In this document: positions 6,324 to 7,273 of the stretch, in pieces
How the letters are laid out: the number at the start of each line of letters is the position of its first letter
Numbering within the stretch: position 1 is the first letter of the stretch
Source of the DNA: Phycisphaerae bacterium
Lineage (GTDB): Bacteria; Planctomycetota; Phycisphaerae; Sedimentisphaerales; UBA12454
Assembly: GCA_028712345.1 (NCBI GenBank)
Contig: JAQTQF010000089.1
Span: 1 to 7,273, forward strand
Length of the DNA stretch: 7,273 nucleotides
Reading direction: 5' to 3'
Notes under the pieces: generated by a model
What the model saw: only the letters and a program-made list of their open reading frames with translations
Told to the model about the DNA's origin: nothing
Database searches by the model: none
Position numbers and translations under genes: made by a program

Positions 6324-7190
6324 TTATTTTGACCGGCCATGAGCATAATCGAAAAATTTCTTTCTTAAAAGCCCGGTTATCCTGCCCGGCTTGCCGTCGA
6401 CGATTTGCCTGCCGTCAATTTCTACAACGCCGATAACCTCAGCGGCTGTGCCGGTAAGAAACATTTCGTCAGCGACATAAAGGTCGAACCGGGTCAGATT
6501 TTTTTCGACAACTTCGATGCCTTCCTTTTTCGCAAGGCGAATGACGACCGCTCTTGTGATTCCTTCAAGAGAACCTGCCTGAATGGGCGGAACATTTATA
6601 ACGCCGTTCTTAATAATGAAGACATTATCTCCGGTAGCTTCGGCAACGAAACCTTCGTGGTTATACATAATCGCTTCAGGTACGCCGGCATCGAGAGCTT
6701 CAATTTTGGCAAGAATATTATTTAGATAGTTAAGGCTCTTTACCTGCGGCGGAATCGCAAGCGGATGATTGCGAATTGTGCAGGCGCTGATTACCCTCAT
6801 ACCTGTTTCGTAGAGGTCTCCGGGATAAAGCTGAATGTTATCGGCGATAATAATTATCTGAGACTTCTCACAAACAAAAGGATTAATGCCCAGCGAACCG
6901 ACGCCGCGGGTAACGATAAGACGGATATAGCCGTCAACAACACCGTTAGCCTCAACGGTCTTTCTGGTTGCATTAGCCAACTGCTCGGGAGTCATATCAA
7001 TTTTGAGCCTTATGACCTCGGCCGATTCGTAGAGCCTTTTTAGATGCGCATCGAGTTCAAAAATCTTTGAGCCGTAAACGCGGATACCCTCGAAAACACC
7101 GTCGCCGTAAAGCAGACCGTGGTCGAAAACGCTGATTTTAGCGTCTTTTTCATCTACAAGAGCGTTATTAATCCATATTTTCAATGCCAT
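6324..7190 (-). CDS. ilvE: Branched-chain amino acid aminotransferase (PLP fold type IV)
   Basis: A 288-residue class IV PLP-dependent aminotransferase. It most likely transfers amino groups between glutamate and the keto acids of leucine, isoleucine and valine in the cytoplasm. Visible signs: the N-terminal block DHGLLYGDGVFEGIRVYG (23-40), Arg52 in HLKRL for the cofactor phosphate, catalytic Lys151 in KSLNYLNN, the family signature EATGDNVF with Glu184, and the phosphate-binding LTGTAAEV (245-252). The length is normal for short bacterial BCATs. D-amino-acid aminotransferase and aminodeoxychorismate lyase share the fold. The FEGIRVY and KSLNYLNN segments favour IlvE, but substrate preference is not certain. 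GGAG lies 5 bases before the ATG. The ABC ATPase fragment ends 22 bases upstream, so the gene may be co-transcribed with a preceding transporter operon. Confidence 0.87.
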   Translation of the reverse strand: MALKIWINNALVDEKDAKISVFDHGLLYGDGVFEGIRVYGSKIFELDAHLKRLYESAEVIRLKIDMTPEQLANATRKTVEANGVVDGYIRLIVTRGVGSLGINPFVCEKSQIIIIADNIQLYPGDLYETGMRVISACTIRNHPLAIPPQVKSLNYLNNILAKIEALDAGVPEAIMYNHEGFVAEATGDNVFIIKNGVINVPPIQAGSLEGITRAVVIRLAKKEGIEVVEKNLTRFDLYVADEMFLTGTAAEVIGVVEIDGRQIVDGKPGRITGLLRKKFFDYAHGRSK

Positions 7191-7212
7191 AAAAACTCCA
7201 TAGCTAAATTAT

Positions 7213-7273
7213 TTATACCGAGGCGACTATGCCGTCAACCAGCGTTATCACTCGTCCGGCCCGCGAGGCGATT
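7213..7273 (-). CDS. C-terminal end of an ABC transporter ATP-binding protein (partial)
   Basis: A minus-strand frame enters from the right edge and ends at TAA after 19 residues, IASRAGRVITLVDGIVASV. This pattern (small residues, RAGRVITLVDG, then a short tail) is how LolD/MacB-type ATPase subunits end, just after the switch-His strand, where the family usually reads as a basic residue, two or three hydrophobics, then DG. The call rests on this short motif only, since Walker and signature motifs are outside the window. The gene would lie 22 bases before the aminotransferase start on the same strand, so the two are probably one transcript. Confidence 0.5.
   Translation of the reverse strand, partial: IASRAGRVITLVDGIVASV

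Overview
The window reads as chromosomal DNA of a Gram-negative, didermic bacterium. Evidence for this is an outer-membrane beta-barrel protein with a signal peptide and a C-terminal aromatic residue, a membrane polyferredoxin, and a long-chain polyprenyl diphosphate synthase of the type that makes quinone tails. A planctomycete relative (Phycisphaerae-like) is my best guess from gene style and from a repeat of a kind seen in such genomes, but this is inference. I cannot assign a taxon from the window alone.

Five complete genes all lie on the minus strand, so transcription runs from high to low coordinates. In that order: the last 19 codons of an ABC-type ATPase (7213-7273); a class IV PLP aminotransferase resembling IlvE (6324-7190); an alginate-export-type outer-membrane porin (4733-6088); a multi-pass membrane protein with two [4Fe-4S] motifs of the NapH/NosR/CcoG type (3190-4581); an all-trans-polyprenyl diphosphate synthase (1835-2770); and the ribosome-associated ABC-F ATPase EttA (146-1819). 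At the left edge the end of an unrecognised plus-strand gene (3-134) meets ettA tail to tail, with 11 bases between.

The synthase and ettA are 15 bases apart and probably one transcript. The porin and the membrane ferredoxin are 151 bases apart and may form a module for periplasmic electron transfer plus outer-membrane permeability, though no terminal reductase is present here. The 419-base gap between the ferredoxin gene and the synthase gene is the most unusual non-coding stretch. It holds a MITE-like or repeat-family element of about 0.2 kb, with near-perfect 12-base terminal inverted repeats, flanking TTAAG copies, a strong GC hairpin and duplicated AGAATGACA words. Next to it lies an AT-rich region with palindromes and a good sigma-70-like promoter for the synthase. 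I found no rRNA, tRNA, CRISPR array or intact transposase gene. I see no clear new defence or biosynthetic system. The best leads are the repeat element and the uncharacterised C-terminal half of the membrane ferredoxin.
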